64,000 nucleotides of DNA from Roseicella aerolata (GTDB lineage Bacteria > Pseudomonadota > Alphaproteobacteria > Acetobacterales > Acetobacteraceae): NCBI RefSeq assembly GCF_020523605.1, contig NZ_JAJAQI010000027.1:1-64000 (forward strand). Reading direction: 5' to 3'. How positions within the stretch are numbered: the stretch's first letter is position 1; every line of letters begins with the position of its first letter. The translations under genes and the position numbers were made by a program. Positions 43,510-54,322 of the stretch are shown piece after piece. The notes under the pieces are model-generated. The model searched no databases, was not told the origin of the DNA, and saw only the letters and a list, made by a program, of their open reading frames with translations.

Positions 43510-45282
43510 ATGACGCCTGCCGAACGCCTCGCCGCGCTGCGCGCCGCCCTTGCGACGGCCGGGGTCCAGGGCTTCCTGGTCCCGCGCGCCGATGAGCATC
43601 TCGGCGAATACGTCCCGCCCTCTGGCGAGCGGCTGGCCTGGCTGACCGGCTTCACCGGCAGCGCGGGCATGGCCGTCGTGCTGCCGGACCGCGCCGCGCT
43701 CTTCACCGATGGCCGCTACACCACCCAGGCGCAGCAGCAGCTCGACCCCACGCTGTGGGAGTTGCGGCACATCGTGGAGCAGCCCGCGGCGGACTGGCTG
43801 AAGCAGCACGCCGCGGGGCAGCGCATCGGCTACGACCCCTGGCTGCATCCGGAGGCGGCGCTGAAGCGGCTGGAGCCATCGGGCGTCACCCTGGTTCCCC
43901 TGCCCAGCAACCCGCTGGACGCCCTCTGGGCCGACCGCCCGGCCGCGCCTGCCGCGCCCGCCATACCGCACCCGCTGCAGTATGCGGGCCTGTCGGCGGA
44001 GGAAAAGCGCGGCGCGGCGGCGACGCTGCTGCAGGAAGCCGGGGAGGATGCGGCGGTGCTGGCGGATAGCCATTCCCTGGCCTGGCTGTTCAACATCCGG
44101 GGCGGCGACCTGGCGCATACCCCGCTCGCCCTCGGCTTCGGCCTGCTGCGCGCCGATGGTTCGGCCGAGCTCTTCATGGAGCCGGGCAAGGTGCCGCCCG
44201 GGACGCGGACGCATCTCGGCAATGCGGTGACCGTCCGCCCCCGCGCCGAACTGGCTGCGGCGCTGGAGGCGCTGAAGGGCCGCAGGGTGCGCGTCGATCC
44301 GGAGGCGACGCCCGCCTGGTTCGCCGAGCGGCTGCGCGCGGCCGGCGCGGCCGTGACTGCCGGCGAGGATCCGGTGCGGCTGCCGCGCGCCTGCAAGAAC
44401 CCGGTGGAGCAGGAGGGGGCGCGCGCCGCGCACCGCCGGGATGCGGTGGCGATGGCCCGCTTCCTCGCCTGGTTCGCCACCGCGGCACCCGCGGGCCGCG
44501 AGACCGAGCGCAGCGCCGCCGAGCGGCTGCTGGCCTTCCGGCGGGAAGTGCCGCTGTTCCGTGCCGAGAGCTTCCCGGCCATCAGCGGCGCCGGGGAGCA
44601 TGGCGCCGTCATCCACTACCGCGCGACGGAGGCGAGCGACCGGCCGATCCGCCCGGAGGAGTGCTACCTGATCGACAGCGGCGGGCAGTATCTGAACGGC
44701 ACCACGGATATCACCCGCACCCTCTGGACCGGGCCTGGCCCCGCCCCGGCGGCGCTGCGGGAGCGCTATACCCGCGTGTTGCAGGGTCATATCGCGCTGG
44801 CGACGCTGCGCTTCCCGAAGGGCGTCGCCGGGCCGCATATCGATGCTTTCGCGCGGCGCGCTTTGTGGGAGGTCGGGCTCGACTACGACCATGGCACGGG
44901 CCATGGCGTCGGCAGCTTCCTCTCGGTGCATGAGGGACCCGCTGCCTTCAGCCGGGCGGCCAAGCCGGTGCCGCTGGCTCCGGGCATGATCCTTTCGGAC
45001 GAACCGGGCTACTACCTGCCGGGGCAGTACGGCATCCGGATCGAGAACCTGCTGCTGGTGCGGGAGGCCGAGCAGCGGCCGGACCAGGTGAAGCCTTTCC
45101 TGGAATTCGAGACGCTGACCCTCGCGCCCTATGACCGCAACCTGATCAAGGTGGCGGTGCTCTCCCCGGCCGAGCGGGCATGGGTGGATGCTTACCAGGC
45201 GCGTGTACTGGCGGAGGTTGGGCCGGCCTGCGATTCGGCAACGGCGGCTTGGCTGCGCGGGGCCTGCGCGCCGCTCGGCTGA
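43510..45282 (+). CDS. Xaa-Pro aminopeptidase (aminopeptidase P family, long form)
   Basis: A 590-residue M24B metallopeptidase with two creatinase-like N-terminal domains and the pita-bread catalytic domain. The five metal ligands are the Asp of LIDSGGQY, the Asp of GTTDITRT, the His of GTGHGVGSF, the Glu of LSDEPGYY and the Glu of IRIENLL. The length matches the three-domain bacterial/eukaryotic cytosolic type. It removes N-terminal residues before proline. Confidence 0.92.
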   Translation: MTPAERLAALRAALATAGVQGFLVPRADEHLGEYVPPSGERLAWLTGFTGSAGMAVVLPDRAALFTDGRYTTQAQQQLDPTLWELRHIVEQPAADWLKQHAAGQRIGYDPWLHPEAALKRLEPSGVTLVPLPSNPLDALWADRPAAPAAPAIPHPLQYAGLSAEEKRGAAATLLQEAGEDAAVLADSHSLAWLFNIRGGDLAHTPLALGFGLLRADGSAELFMEPGKVPPGTRTHLGNAVTVRPRAELAAALEALKGRRVRVDPEATPAWFAERLRAAGAAVTAGEDPVRLPRACKNPVEQEGARAAHRRDAVAMARFLAWFATAAPAGRETERSAAERLLAFRREVPLFRAESFPAISGAGEHGAVIHYRATEASDRPIRPEECYLIDSGGQYLNGTTDITRTLWTGPGPAPAALRERYTRVLQGHIALATLRFPKGVAGPHIDAFARRALWEVGLDYDHGTGHGVGSFLSVHEGPAAFSRAAKPVPLAPGMILSDEPGYYLPGQYGIRIENLLLVREAEQRPDQVKPFLEFETLTLAPYDRNLIKVAVLSPAERAWVDAYQARVLAEVGPACDSATAAWLRGACAPLG

Positions 45283-45415
45283 GGCGGCTCGGCGCGCCCC
45301 GAGCAGCAGGAAGTTCAGGCCGGCGCCGCCGTCGCGCCAGCGCTTTGCCACCGGCAGGACCGACCCGCCGGGAATGAAAACCAGGCGGGACCTTCAACCC
45401 GGCGCCGCTTTCTGT

Positions 45416-46321
45416 TCAGATCGTCCCTGCCGCCGCGCCCTCTGCGAAGCCGCGCAGATGCGCGGCGATCACCTCGCCCACCGCATCCACCGCCGCGCGC
45501 TGCGGGAAGCGCGTGCGCCAGGCGATGCGCACCGTCCGCCCCGTCCGCGCCGCCAGCGGCCGCAGCACGATTCCCGAATCCTGCGCAGCGCCGGCTGCGA
45601 GCCCCGGAATCAAGGTCGTCCCGTAGCCGGCAGCGACCATGTTGAGCAGCGTCGAGAGGCTCGCCGCGCGCAGCGTGCCGCCCAGCGCCCCACTTCGCCC
45701 ACAGGCCGCCAATGCCTGGTCCCGCAGGCAATGCCCGTCCGCCAGCACCAGGATGTCCTCCGCGAGATCCTCTTCCGCCACCACCTCGCGGGCGACGAGC
45801 GGATGCTCGGGCGGTAGCGCGGCCAGGAAGGGCTCGGCGAACAGAGGCCGGCTGGTGAGATCAGGCCCATCCACCTCGGTTGCCAGCAGGGCGGCATCCA
45901 GCTCATGCGCGCGCAGCCGTTCGAGCAGCGCCGCGGTCTGGTCCTCCCACGGCTCCACCTCGAGCGTGGGCAGTGCCTCGCGCAACGGTGCGAAGACCAG
46001 CGGCAGCAGGTAGGGCGCCAGCGTCGGGATGATGCCGAGCCGGAAGCGCCCCGAGAGCGGGTCGCGCAGATTGCGCGCCACGGCGAGGATCGCATCCGCC
46101 TCGGCTACCGCGGCGCGGACATGGCCGATCAGACGCTCGCAGGCAGCGGTTGGCGCAACCGCCTTGCTGGTCCGCTCGAAGAGCGCAACGCCGAGCAGTT
46201 CCTCGAGCTTGCGGACCTGCACCGAGAGTGTCGGCTGGCTGATGCCGCAGGCCTCGGCGGCACGGCCGAAATGCCCGTGCTCGGCGACCGCCAGCAGGTA
46301 GCGTAGGTCCCGGAGATTCAT
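45416..46321 (-). CDS. oxyR: Hydrogen peroxide-sensing regulator OxyR
   Basis: A 301-residue LysR-type regulator. The N-terminal helix-turn-helix covers HFGRAAEACGISQPTLSVQVRKLE. The redox pair is present in GHCLRDQALAACG at Cys198 and Cys207, matching C199/C208 of E. coli OxyR. It is divergent from katG, with an OxyR-type box between, so it very likely activates katG on peroxide exposure. Start 46321 gives the canonical MNLRDLRYLLAVAEHGHFG beginning, cited in part (MNLRDLRYLLAVAE). Confidence 0.93.
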   Translation of the reverse strand: MNLRDLRYLLAVAEHGHFGRAAEACGISQPTLSVQVRKLEELLGVALFERTSKAVAPTAACERLIGHVRAAVAEADAILAVARNLRDPLSGRFRLGIIPTLAPYLLPLVFAPLREALPTLEVEPWEDQTAALLERLRAHELDAALLATEVDGPDLTSRPLFAEPFLAALPPEHPLVAREVVAEEDLAEDILVLADGHCLRDQALAACGRSGALGGTLRAASLSTLLNMVAAGYGTTLIPGLAAGAAQDSGIVLRPLAARTGRTVRIAWRTRFPQRAAVDAVGEVIAAHLRGFAEGAAAGTI

Positions 46322-46342
46322 CGGGTCAGCGCGCCTGTCCTT

Positions 46343-46368
46343 ATAGCCAAGGTCTATCACCGGGATCG
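46343..46368. promoter_or_regulatory. Candidate OxyR binding site
   Basis: ATAG-N7-CTAT-N7-ATCG at 46343-46346, 46354-46357 and 46365-46368. OxyR sites consist of four such tetramers at 7-bp spacing (ATAG/CTAT alternating). Two are perfect, the third has one mismatch, and the fourth is not conserved. The site lies 22 bp upstream of oxyR and about 180 bp upstream of katG. Confidence 0.7.
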
Positions 46369-46406
46369 ACAGCAGGGGCTTCCTTCTATCTTCCCGAGCC
46401 TGCTAG

Positions 46407-48749
<2,343 letters not shown>

Positions 48750-48758
48750 TACGGGAGC

Positions 48759-48793
48759 GTCAGGACGCAGCTGAAGCCCGGCTGTGTCCTGAC
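48759..48793 (+). terminator. katG terminator hairpin
   Basis: GTCAGGACGCAGC (48759-48771) pairs with GGCTGTGTCCTGAC over 13 bp (one G-T wobble), with a 9-nt loop. It begins 10 bp after the katG stop. No T-run. The rest of the 315-bp gap to 49065 holds a second hairpin and no gene. Confidence 0.6.
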
Positions 48794-49029
48794 GGCCGCT
48801 CCGGGCCGGACCGCAGCGGGGCATGCCGGCAGTGGCCCGGAATGCCGGGCGGGACTGGCGGGACCCGAAGGTGCCCTCGGTCCCGCTGCCGATGGCGCTG
48901 GGTATGCGCCGCAACGGTCAGAAGGTGCTGCCGGCAAGGGAGAGCAGCAGGTCGGGTCCGGGAAAATGCGGATGGAATGCCATACCGGCCCGCATCAACC
49001 TGGACTGCATCGACCCTGGGCGCCTCAGG

Positions 49030-49057
49030 CCGCAGACATGCGCCGGCATGTCTGCGG
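49030..49057 (-). terminator. Terminator hairpin after the SDR gene
   Basis: CCGCAGACATGC, loop GCCG, GCATGTCTGCGG: a perfect 12-bp stem. It starts 8 bp beyond the SDR stop on the minus strand, so it probably ends the aminotransferase-SDR transcript. Confidence 0.6.
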
Positions 49058-49064
49058 GGCCGTA

Positions 49065-49844
49065 TCAGACGTGCTGCCCGCCATTCACGTGGATCTCGGC
49101 GCCGTTCACATAGGACGACGCATCCGTGCACAGGAAGTAGATCGCCTTCGCCACCTCGGCCGGCTTGCCGAGGCGCCGCATCGGGATCTGCTCCTCGACG
49201 ATCTTCTCCGTTCCCGGCGAGAGGATGGAGGTGTCGATCTCCCCCGGGCTCAGCGCATTCACCCGGATGCCGAGCGGCCCGAAATCATGCGCCATCTCCC
49301 GCGTCAGCGCCATCAGTGCCGCCTTGGAGGTGGCATAGGCCGCGCCGGCGAAGGGGTGCACCCGGCTGCCGGCGATGCTGGTCACGTTCACCACCGCGCC
49401 CTGGGTCCGCTGCAACTCCTCGATCAGCCCGCGCGCCAGCATGATCGAGGAGAAGAAATTCACCTGGAACACCCATTTCCAGTCCTCCAGCGCCGTCTGG
49501 ATGGTGCCCATGCGGCTGCCGCCCGGACCTTTCGGCGAAATGCCGGCATTGTTCACCAGCGCATCCAGCCGCCCGCCCTCCGGCTCCAGCCTCTGGCGGA
49601 TCTCCCCGATCGCCCGCAGCGTGTCCTCGGCGCTGGAGAGGTCGGCCTGGATATGGTCTTCTGGCCCCATGGCCCAGGGGCATTCCTCCGGGAAGGGATG
49701 GCGTGAGACGGTGATGACGCGCCAGCCGGCGGCCGAGAACACCTTCACGGTGGCATGGCCGATGCCGCGCGAGGCGCCGGTCAGCAGCAGCACCCGGCGC
49801 GCCTGGTTGGACAGGCGGCGGTCCGCGGCGGGGGGCATCGGCAT
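49065..49844 (-). CDS. Short-chain dehydrogenase/reductase
   Basis: A 259-residue classical SDR: TGASRGIG cofactor loop, NNAG, catalytic Ser in VTSIAGS and Tyr/Lys in YATSKAAL, and the C-terminal GAEIHVNGGQHV. CAGGAG precedes the ATG. It follows the class III aminotransferase by 42 bp on the same strand and probably acts in the same pathway; the substrate is unknown. Confidence 0.88.
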   Translation of the reverse strand: MPMPPAADRRLSNQARRVLLLTGASRGIGHATVKVFSAAGWRVITVSRHPFPEECPWAMGPEDHIQADLSSAEDTLRAIGEIRQRLEPEGGRLDALVNNAGISPKGPGGSRMGTIQTALEDWKWVFQVNFFSSIMLARGLIEELQRTQGAVVNVTSIAGSRVHPFAGAAYATSKAALMALTREMAHDFGPLGIRVNALSPGEIDTSILSPGTEKIVEEQIPMRRLGKPAEVAKAIYFLCTDASSYVNGAEIHVNGGQHV

Positions 49845-49886
49845 GGTGGTCTCCTGGATCCGGCCGGGCTGGGCGGCCGGCGCAGG

Positions 49887-51230
49887 CTAGCCCCGGACGG
49901 CCTCCCCCGCCAGCAGGGGCCGGCGGGCGGCGATGAACTCCTCCACCGCGGCGAGGTAGCGGGTGCAATCCGCCTCGGCTACGGGGAGGGAGAGGGCGGC
50001 CATGCCCCGCCGGGCGAGATAGATGCCGGTGGCCAGCATGTCGAAGAAGAAGAGCTCCCGCAGCTTGTCCTCCGCCGGGCTCGCCTTGTAGGGCGCGGTC
50101 ACGGGCCCTTCGCGGAAATGCACGTTCAGCATGGAGCCGCGGCCGGTGAAATGCATGGGGACGCCGGCGCGGGCGCAGGCGGCGTTCAGCCCCTCCCGCA
50201 GCCTCTCGCCGCGCGCATAGAGCGCCTCGGCCGCGGCGGTGTCGAAGATCTCGCCCATGGCGACGCAGCCGGCGGCCATGGACCAGACATTGTTGTTGAA
50301 GGTGCCGGCATGCGGCAGCGCCCCCGGCCGGTGACCGTCGAAGACCGCCATGATGTCGGCGCGCCCGCCGAAGGCGCCGAAGCTCATCCCGCCCGCCATG
50401 TATTTGCCGAGGGTGGTCAGGTCCGGCGTCACGCCCGTCATCTGCTGCAGCCCGCCCGGGCCGTGGCGGCTGGTCATCACCTCGTCGAAGATTAGCACCG
50501 CGCCGGTCCGCCGCGTGGCCTCGCGCAGCGCCTGCAGGAACTCGACGCTTCCCGGGATGCAGCCGCCCGAGCCCAGCATCGGCTCGACCAGCACCGCCGC
50601 AAGCTGCTCGCCCTCGGCCAGGATGTCGCGCGTCGCGGCCGCCGGGTCGTTGTAGTCGGTGAAGGCGATCGGGATGGGGACGTTCACCGCGCTCTTCTCG
50701 GTGGCGAAGGTCAGCACGCCGCCGTGATAGCCGCCGCGCATGACCAGCGTCTTCACCCTGCCCGTGAAGCCGCGCGCCGCGGCCAGCGCCATCAGGTTGG
50801 CCTCGGTGCCGCTGTTGGTGAAGCGGACCATCTCGATCGAGGGAAACCGCCCGACGATCAGCCGCGCGAGCTGGCTCTCCTTCTCCCCCACCGCGGCCAG
50901 GTTGATACCGGCATCCAGCGCCGCCTTGACCGCATCCAGGATGCGCGTCTCGGAGTGGCCGAAGAGGCCGGCGGAATACTCGCCCAGCAGGTCCAGGTAC
51001 TCGTTGCCATCGGCATCCCAGAGCCGGCAGCCCTCGCCCCGCACCATGGCGGTGGGGAAGGGGGTGTAGAAGAGCACCGTGCGGGTATTGCCGCCCGGCA
51101 TCACCTCCCGTGCCCTGGCATGGATCGCGGCGCTCCGCGGGCGCTTCGCGGCATAGGCCTCGTGCGCCTCGGCCAGGGCGGTGTCGAGGTCGCTGTTGCG
51201 ACGCAGGGCAGGCTCGTCGAGCGGGCTCAT
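49887..51230 (-). CDS. Class III PLP-dependent aminotransferase
   Basis: A 447-residue aminotransferase of the glutamate-1-semialdehyde-mutase-like subgroup of class III enzymes. VRFTNSGTEANLMALAAAR, the YHGG motif, the IFDEVMTSR Asp, and the PLP-binding Lys in TTLGKYMAGGMSFG are all present. The pathway role is catabolic by context: it is divergent from a DAO-type oxidase operon. Substrate could be a beta- or omega-amino acid; this is inference. Confidence 0.9.
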   Translation of the reverse strand: MSPLDEPALRRNSDLDTALAEAHEAYAAKRPRSAAIHARAREVMPGGNTRTVLFYTPFPTAMVRGEGCRLWDADGNEYLDLLGEYSAGLFGHSETRILDAVKAALDAGINLAAVGEKESQLARLIVGRFPSIEMVRFTNSGTEANLMALAAARGFTGRVKTLVMRGGYHGGVLTFATEKSAVNVPIPIAFTDYNDPAAATRDILAEGEQLAAVLVEPMLGSGGCIPGSVEFLQALREATRRTGAVLIFDEVMTSRHGPGGLQQMTGVTPDLTTLGKYMAGGMSFGAFGGRADIMAVFDGHRPGALPHAGTFNNNVWSMAAGCVAMGEIFDTAAAEALYARGERLREGLNAACARAGVPMHFTGRGSMLNVHFREGPVTAPYKASPAEDKLRELFFFDMLATGIYLARRGMAALSLPVAEADCTRYLAAVEEFIAARRPLLAGEAVRG

Positions 51231-51324
51231 GGCGCGGTCTCCCGGAAGCAGGCGAAGGCTCGCGCGGCCCGCGGCAGGTCGTCAACGGTTGACGGGCCGG
51301 GCCGGCCGGCTTCCCCTCTTCCCC

Positions 51325-52446
51325 ATGCGGGACGACTCCTTCGACGCGATCGTGGTGGGCGGGGGCCTGGTCGGGGCCGCCATCGCCTGGGGGCTGCAGC
51401 GCCAGGGGCTTGCCACTGCCCTGCTGGATGAGGGCGATGTCGCCTACCGGGCCAGCCGCGGCAATTTCGGCCTGGTCTGGGTGCAGTCCAAAGGCCTCGG
51501 CGCGCCCTGGTACCAGCGCTGGACCCGCGCCTCGGCCGGGGAATGGCCGGCGCTGGCCGAGGAGCTGGGCGCCCGCAGCGGGGAGGATCTCGGCCTGCGG
51601 CAGCCGGGCGGGGTGCATCTCTGCCTGTCCGAGGCGGAATTCGCCGACCGCGCGGCGCGCATGGAGCGGATGCAGCGCGAGGCCGGCAACTACCCCTACG
51701 CATACCGGATGATCGAGGCGCCGGAGCTGCGGGAGATGCTGCCCGGCCTCGGCCCGCGCGTCGTCGGCGCCTCCTGGACGCCCTATGACGGCCATGCCAA
51801 CCCGTTGCGCCTGCTGCACGCGCTGCACCGCGCCTTCGTGGCGGCGGGCGGCGCCTATGTGCCAAATGCGAAGGTGGAGGAGGGGCATGCCGCCCCGCGC
51901 GACTTCGCCGTCACCGCCGGCGGCCGGCGCTTCGCGGCGCCACGCATCGTGCTGGCGGCGGGCCTCGGCAATGCCGAGCTCGCGCCGCGCTTCGGCCTTG
52001 CGGCCCCGGTCCGGCCGCAGCGCGGCCAGGTGCTGGTGACGGAGCGCGCGGCGGAACTGCTGCCGATGCCGACCACCACCATCCGCCAGACCCAGGAAGG
52101 CAGCCTGATGATGGGCGACAGCATGGAGGAGGTGGGCTTCGATCTCCGCCAGACGCCCGAGGTCATGCGCCAGATCGCCGAGCGCGCCGTGCTCTCCTTC
52201 CCCTGGATCGGCCAGCTGAACATCGTCCGCGCCTGGTCGGCGCTGCGCGTCATGGCCCCCGACGGCCTGCCAATCTACGACCAGTCCGCCCGCTTCCCGG
52301 GCGCCTTCACCGCCAATTGCCATTCCGGCGTGACGCTGGCCGGCGCGCATGCCCGGCTGCTGGCGCCGATGATCGCCGAGGGGGCGCTTGATCCCATGCT
52401 CGATCCCTTCACCGCGGGGCGCTTCGATGTTCGCGCTGCGTCCTGA
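51325..52446 (+). CDS. FAD-dependent amino acid oxidase (DAO family), catalytic subunit
   Basis: A 373-residue DAO-type flavoprotein. The dinucleotide motif is IVVGGGLVGAAIAWGLQ, and ARPQRGQVLVTE-like and ANCHSGVTLAG segments mark the C-terminal FAD site (PQRGQVLVTE, CHSGVTLAGAHA). The two following genes encode an iron-sulfur subunit and a second FAD subunit, the arrangement of opine oxidase (OoxAB) and of hydroxyproline or HcnABC-type dehydrogenases. It probably oxidises a secondary amine or amino acid. Confidence 0.88.
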   Translation: MRDDSFDAIVVGGGLVGAAIAWGLQRQGLATALLDEGDVAYRASRGNFGLVWVQSKGLGAPWYQRWTRASAGEWPALAEELGARSGEDLGLRQPGGVHLCLSEAEFADRAARMERMQREAGNYPYAYRMIEAPELREMLPGLGPRVVGASWTPYDGHANPLRLLHALHRAFVAAGGAYVPNAKVEEGHAAPRDFAVTAGGRRFAAPRIVLAAGLGNAELAPRFGLAAPVRPQRGQVLVTERAAELLPMPTTTIRQTQEGSLMMGDSMEEVGFDLRQTPEVMRQIAERAVLSFPWIGQLNIVRAWSALRVMAPDGLPIYDQSARFPGAFTANCHSGVTLAGAHARLLAPMIAEGALDPMLDPFTAGRFDVRAAS

Positions 52447-52792
52447 CCGGTTCCGGCCGGCATCCGCCGCCGGCGGGGCCGGGCAGCGCAGGGGCACGCC
52501 CGATGCGCGCACCGGGCCCACCGCGACCGTCGAGGTCTTCGTGGACGGCATCCCGGTCCGCGTGCCGGAAGGCGCTTCGGCCGCCGCCGCGGTGCTGCTG
52601 GCCGGCAGCCCGCTGATCCGGGAGACGCCGGTCACCGGCGCGCCGCGCCTGCCCTATTGCCTGATGGGGGTCTGCTTCGACTGCCTGGCCGAGATCGACG
52701 GCATCGCCAATCGGCAGGCCTGCATGGTGCCGGCCGTGCCCGGCATGCGCATCGCGCCGCAGCGCGGCGCGCGGGTGGCCTTCCGGTCATGA
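52427..52792 (+). CDS. (2Fe-2S)-binding subunit of heteromeric oxidase
   Basis: A 121-residue ferredoxin-like subunit. The cluster is bound by the Cys residues of LPYCLMGVCFDC and the later Cys of NRQACMVP. VEVFVDGIPVRVPEG is the beta-grasp start. It overlaps the catalytic gene by 20 nt and the next gene by 4 nt (ATGA), so the three subunits are made together. The first 30 residues form a Pro/Arg-rich extension. Confidence 0.88.
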   Translation: MFALRPDRFRPASAAGGAGQRRGTPDARTGPTATVEVFVDGIPVRVPEGASAAAAVLLAGSPLIRETPVTGAPRLPYCLMGVCFDCLAEIDGIANRQACMVPAVPGMRIAPQRGARVAFRS

Positions 52793-54138
52793 GCTGCGAC
52801 CTCGCCATCATCGGCGCCGGCCCGGCCGGCATGGCGGCGGCGGTGGAGGCCGTGGATCTCGGCCTCTCGGTCGCCGTCATCGACGAGAATCCCGCCCCGG
52901 GCGGCCAGATCTTCCGCGGGCTGGAGGGAGCCGCGGGCGATGCGGCGCTCGGCGCCGATTACGCCGCCGGCCTGCCGCTGCTCCGCGCCTTCCGCGCGCT
53001 CCGCATCGGCTACCGCCCGGCCACCACGCTCTGGCATCTCGAGCCGGAGGAGGGCGTGCTCTCCCTGCTCGCGGCCGGCACCACCTCGGAACTCACGGCC
53101 GGCCGCGTGCTGCTGGCGACCGGCGCGCAGGAGCGCCCGGTGCCGATCCCCGGCTGGACCCTGCCCGGCGTCATGACCGCGGGCGCGGCGCAGATCCTGC
53201 TGAAGACTGCGGGGGCGGTCCCGAAGGGCCGGACGGTGCTGGCGGGGCAGGGACCATTGCTCTGGCTGCTCGCCGCGCAGCTCGCCCGCGCCGGCGCGCC
53301 GCCCGCGCTGATCCTCGAGACCAGGCCGAAGGGCCGGCTGGCCGAGGCGCTCAGGGCGGGCGGGCTGCTGGCCGGGGCGCCGCTGCTGGCCAAGGGCCTG
53401 GCCCTGCTGGCGAAGACGCGGCGGATTCCGCGCCTGCGCGCCGTCACCGGCCTGCACGCCGAGGGCACCGGCCACGTCCGGCGCGTGCTCTGGGATGGCG
53501 GCGCCACCGAATGCGACACGCTGCTGCTGCATGAGGGCGTGGTGCCCGCCACCCATATCCCGCTCGCCCTCGGCCTGGAGCATGACTGGGACGAGGCCCA
53601 GCGCTGCTGGCGGCCGCGGGTCGATGCGTATGGCGCCTCCTCCCACCCGCGCGTCGCGGTGGCGGGGGATGGGGCCGGCATCGGTGGCTGGCAGGCGGCG
53701 GTCGCGGCCGGGCGGCTCGCGGCACTCGATGCCGCGCGGCGGGTCGGCCGGCTGACCGAGGCGGGCTTCGCCCGCCGCGCCGGACCCCTGCTCGCCACCC
53801 GGCGCGCCGCCCTGGCGCTGCGGCCCTTCCTCGATGCGCTCTATGCCCCGCCGGGCTGGGTGCTGGCCCCGCCGGAGGACGCGACGCTGGTCTGCCGCTG
53901 CGAGGAGGTGACGGCCGGCCAGGTGCGCGCCGCCGCGCGCCTCGGCGCCACCGGGCCGAACCAGCTCAAGGCCTATTGCCGCGCCGGGATGGGGCCCTGT
54001 CAGGGGCGGATGTGCGGCGCGACGGTCGCGGCGCTGATCGCGGAGGCACGCGGCACCACGCCCGAGGCGGTCGGCACCCTGCGGCCGCGCGCGCCCTACA
54101 AGCCCCTGACCGTCGCGGAACTCGCCCGGACGGGGTGA
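52789..54138 (+). CDS. FAD/NAD(P)-binding subunit of heteromeric oxidase
   Basis: A 449-residue protein. IIGAGPAGMAAAVEA binds FAD; VLLATGAQERPVPIPGWTLPG is the conserved second glycine region; VAVAGDGAGIGGWQAA is the C-terminal FAD loop. After that a BFD-like [2Fe-2S] region follows with CRCEEVT and GMGPCQGRMCG. This is the OoxA/HcnB type alpha subunit that passes electrons from the DAO subunit to the respiratory chain. Confidence 0.88.
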   Translation: MSCDLAIIGAGPAGMAAAVEAVDLGLSVAVIDENPAPGGQIFRGLEGAAGDAALGADYAAGLPLLRAFRALRIGYRPATTLWHLEPEEGVLSLLAAGTTSELTAGRVLLATGAQERPVPIPGWTLPGVMTAGAAQILLKTAGAVPKGRTVLAGQGPLLWLLAAQLARAGAPPALILETRPKGRLAEALRAGGLLAGAPLLAKGLALLAKTRRIPRLRAVTGLHAEGTGHVRRVLWDGGATECDTLLLHEGVVPATHIPLALGLEHDWDEAQRCWRPRVDAYGASSHPRVAVAGDGAGIGGWQAAVAAGRLAALDAARRVGRLTEAGFARRAGPLLATRRAALALRPFLDALYAPPGWVLAPPEDATLVCRCEEVTAGQVRAAARLGATGPNQLKAYCRAGMGPCQGRMCGATVAALIAEARGTTPEAVGTLRPRAPYKPLTVAELARTG

Positions 54139-54322
54139 TGCTGTCCCGCAGACCTGGGGATGCAAGGCTGCAGGCGCCGGCCCGGCACCGCCCGGCGCGG
54201 GCCGCATGCGCGGCCTCGGCCGCCGATGGCGACTGCCGGCCTCGCCCGCATGCGGGCTGGTATGCAGGCCCGGGGCAAGGCCGGGCTTGGCGCGCTGCCC
54301 CCCGGCCCTGTATCACTCTATC

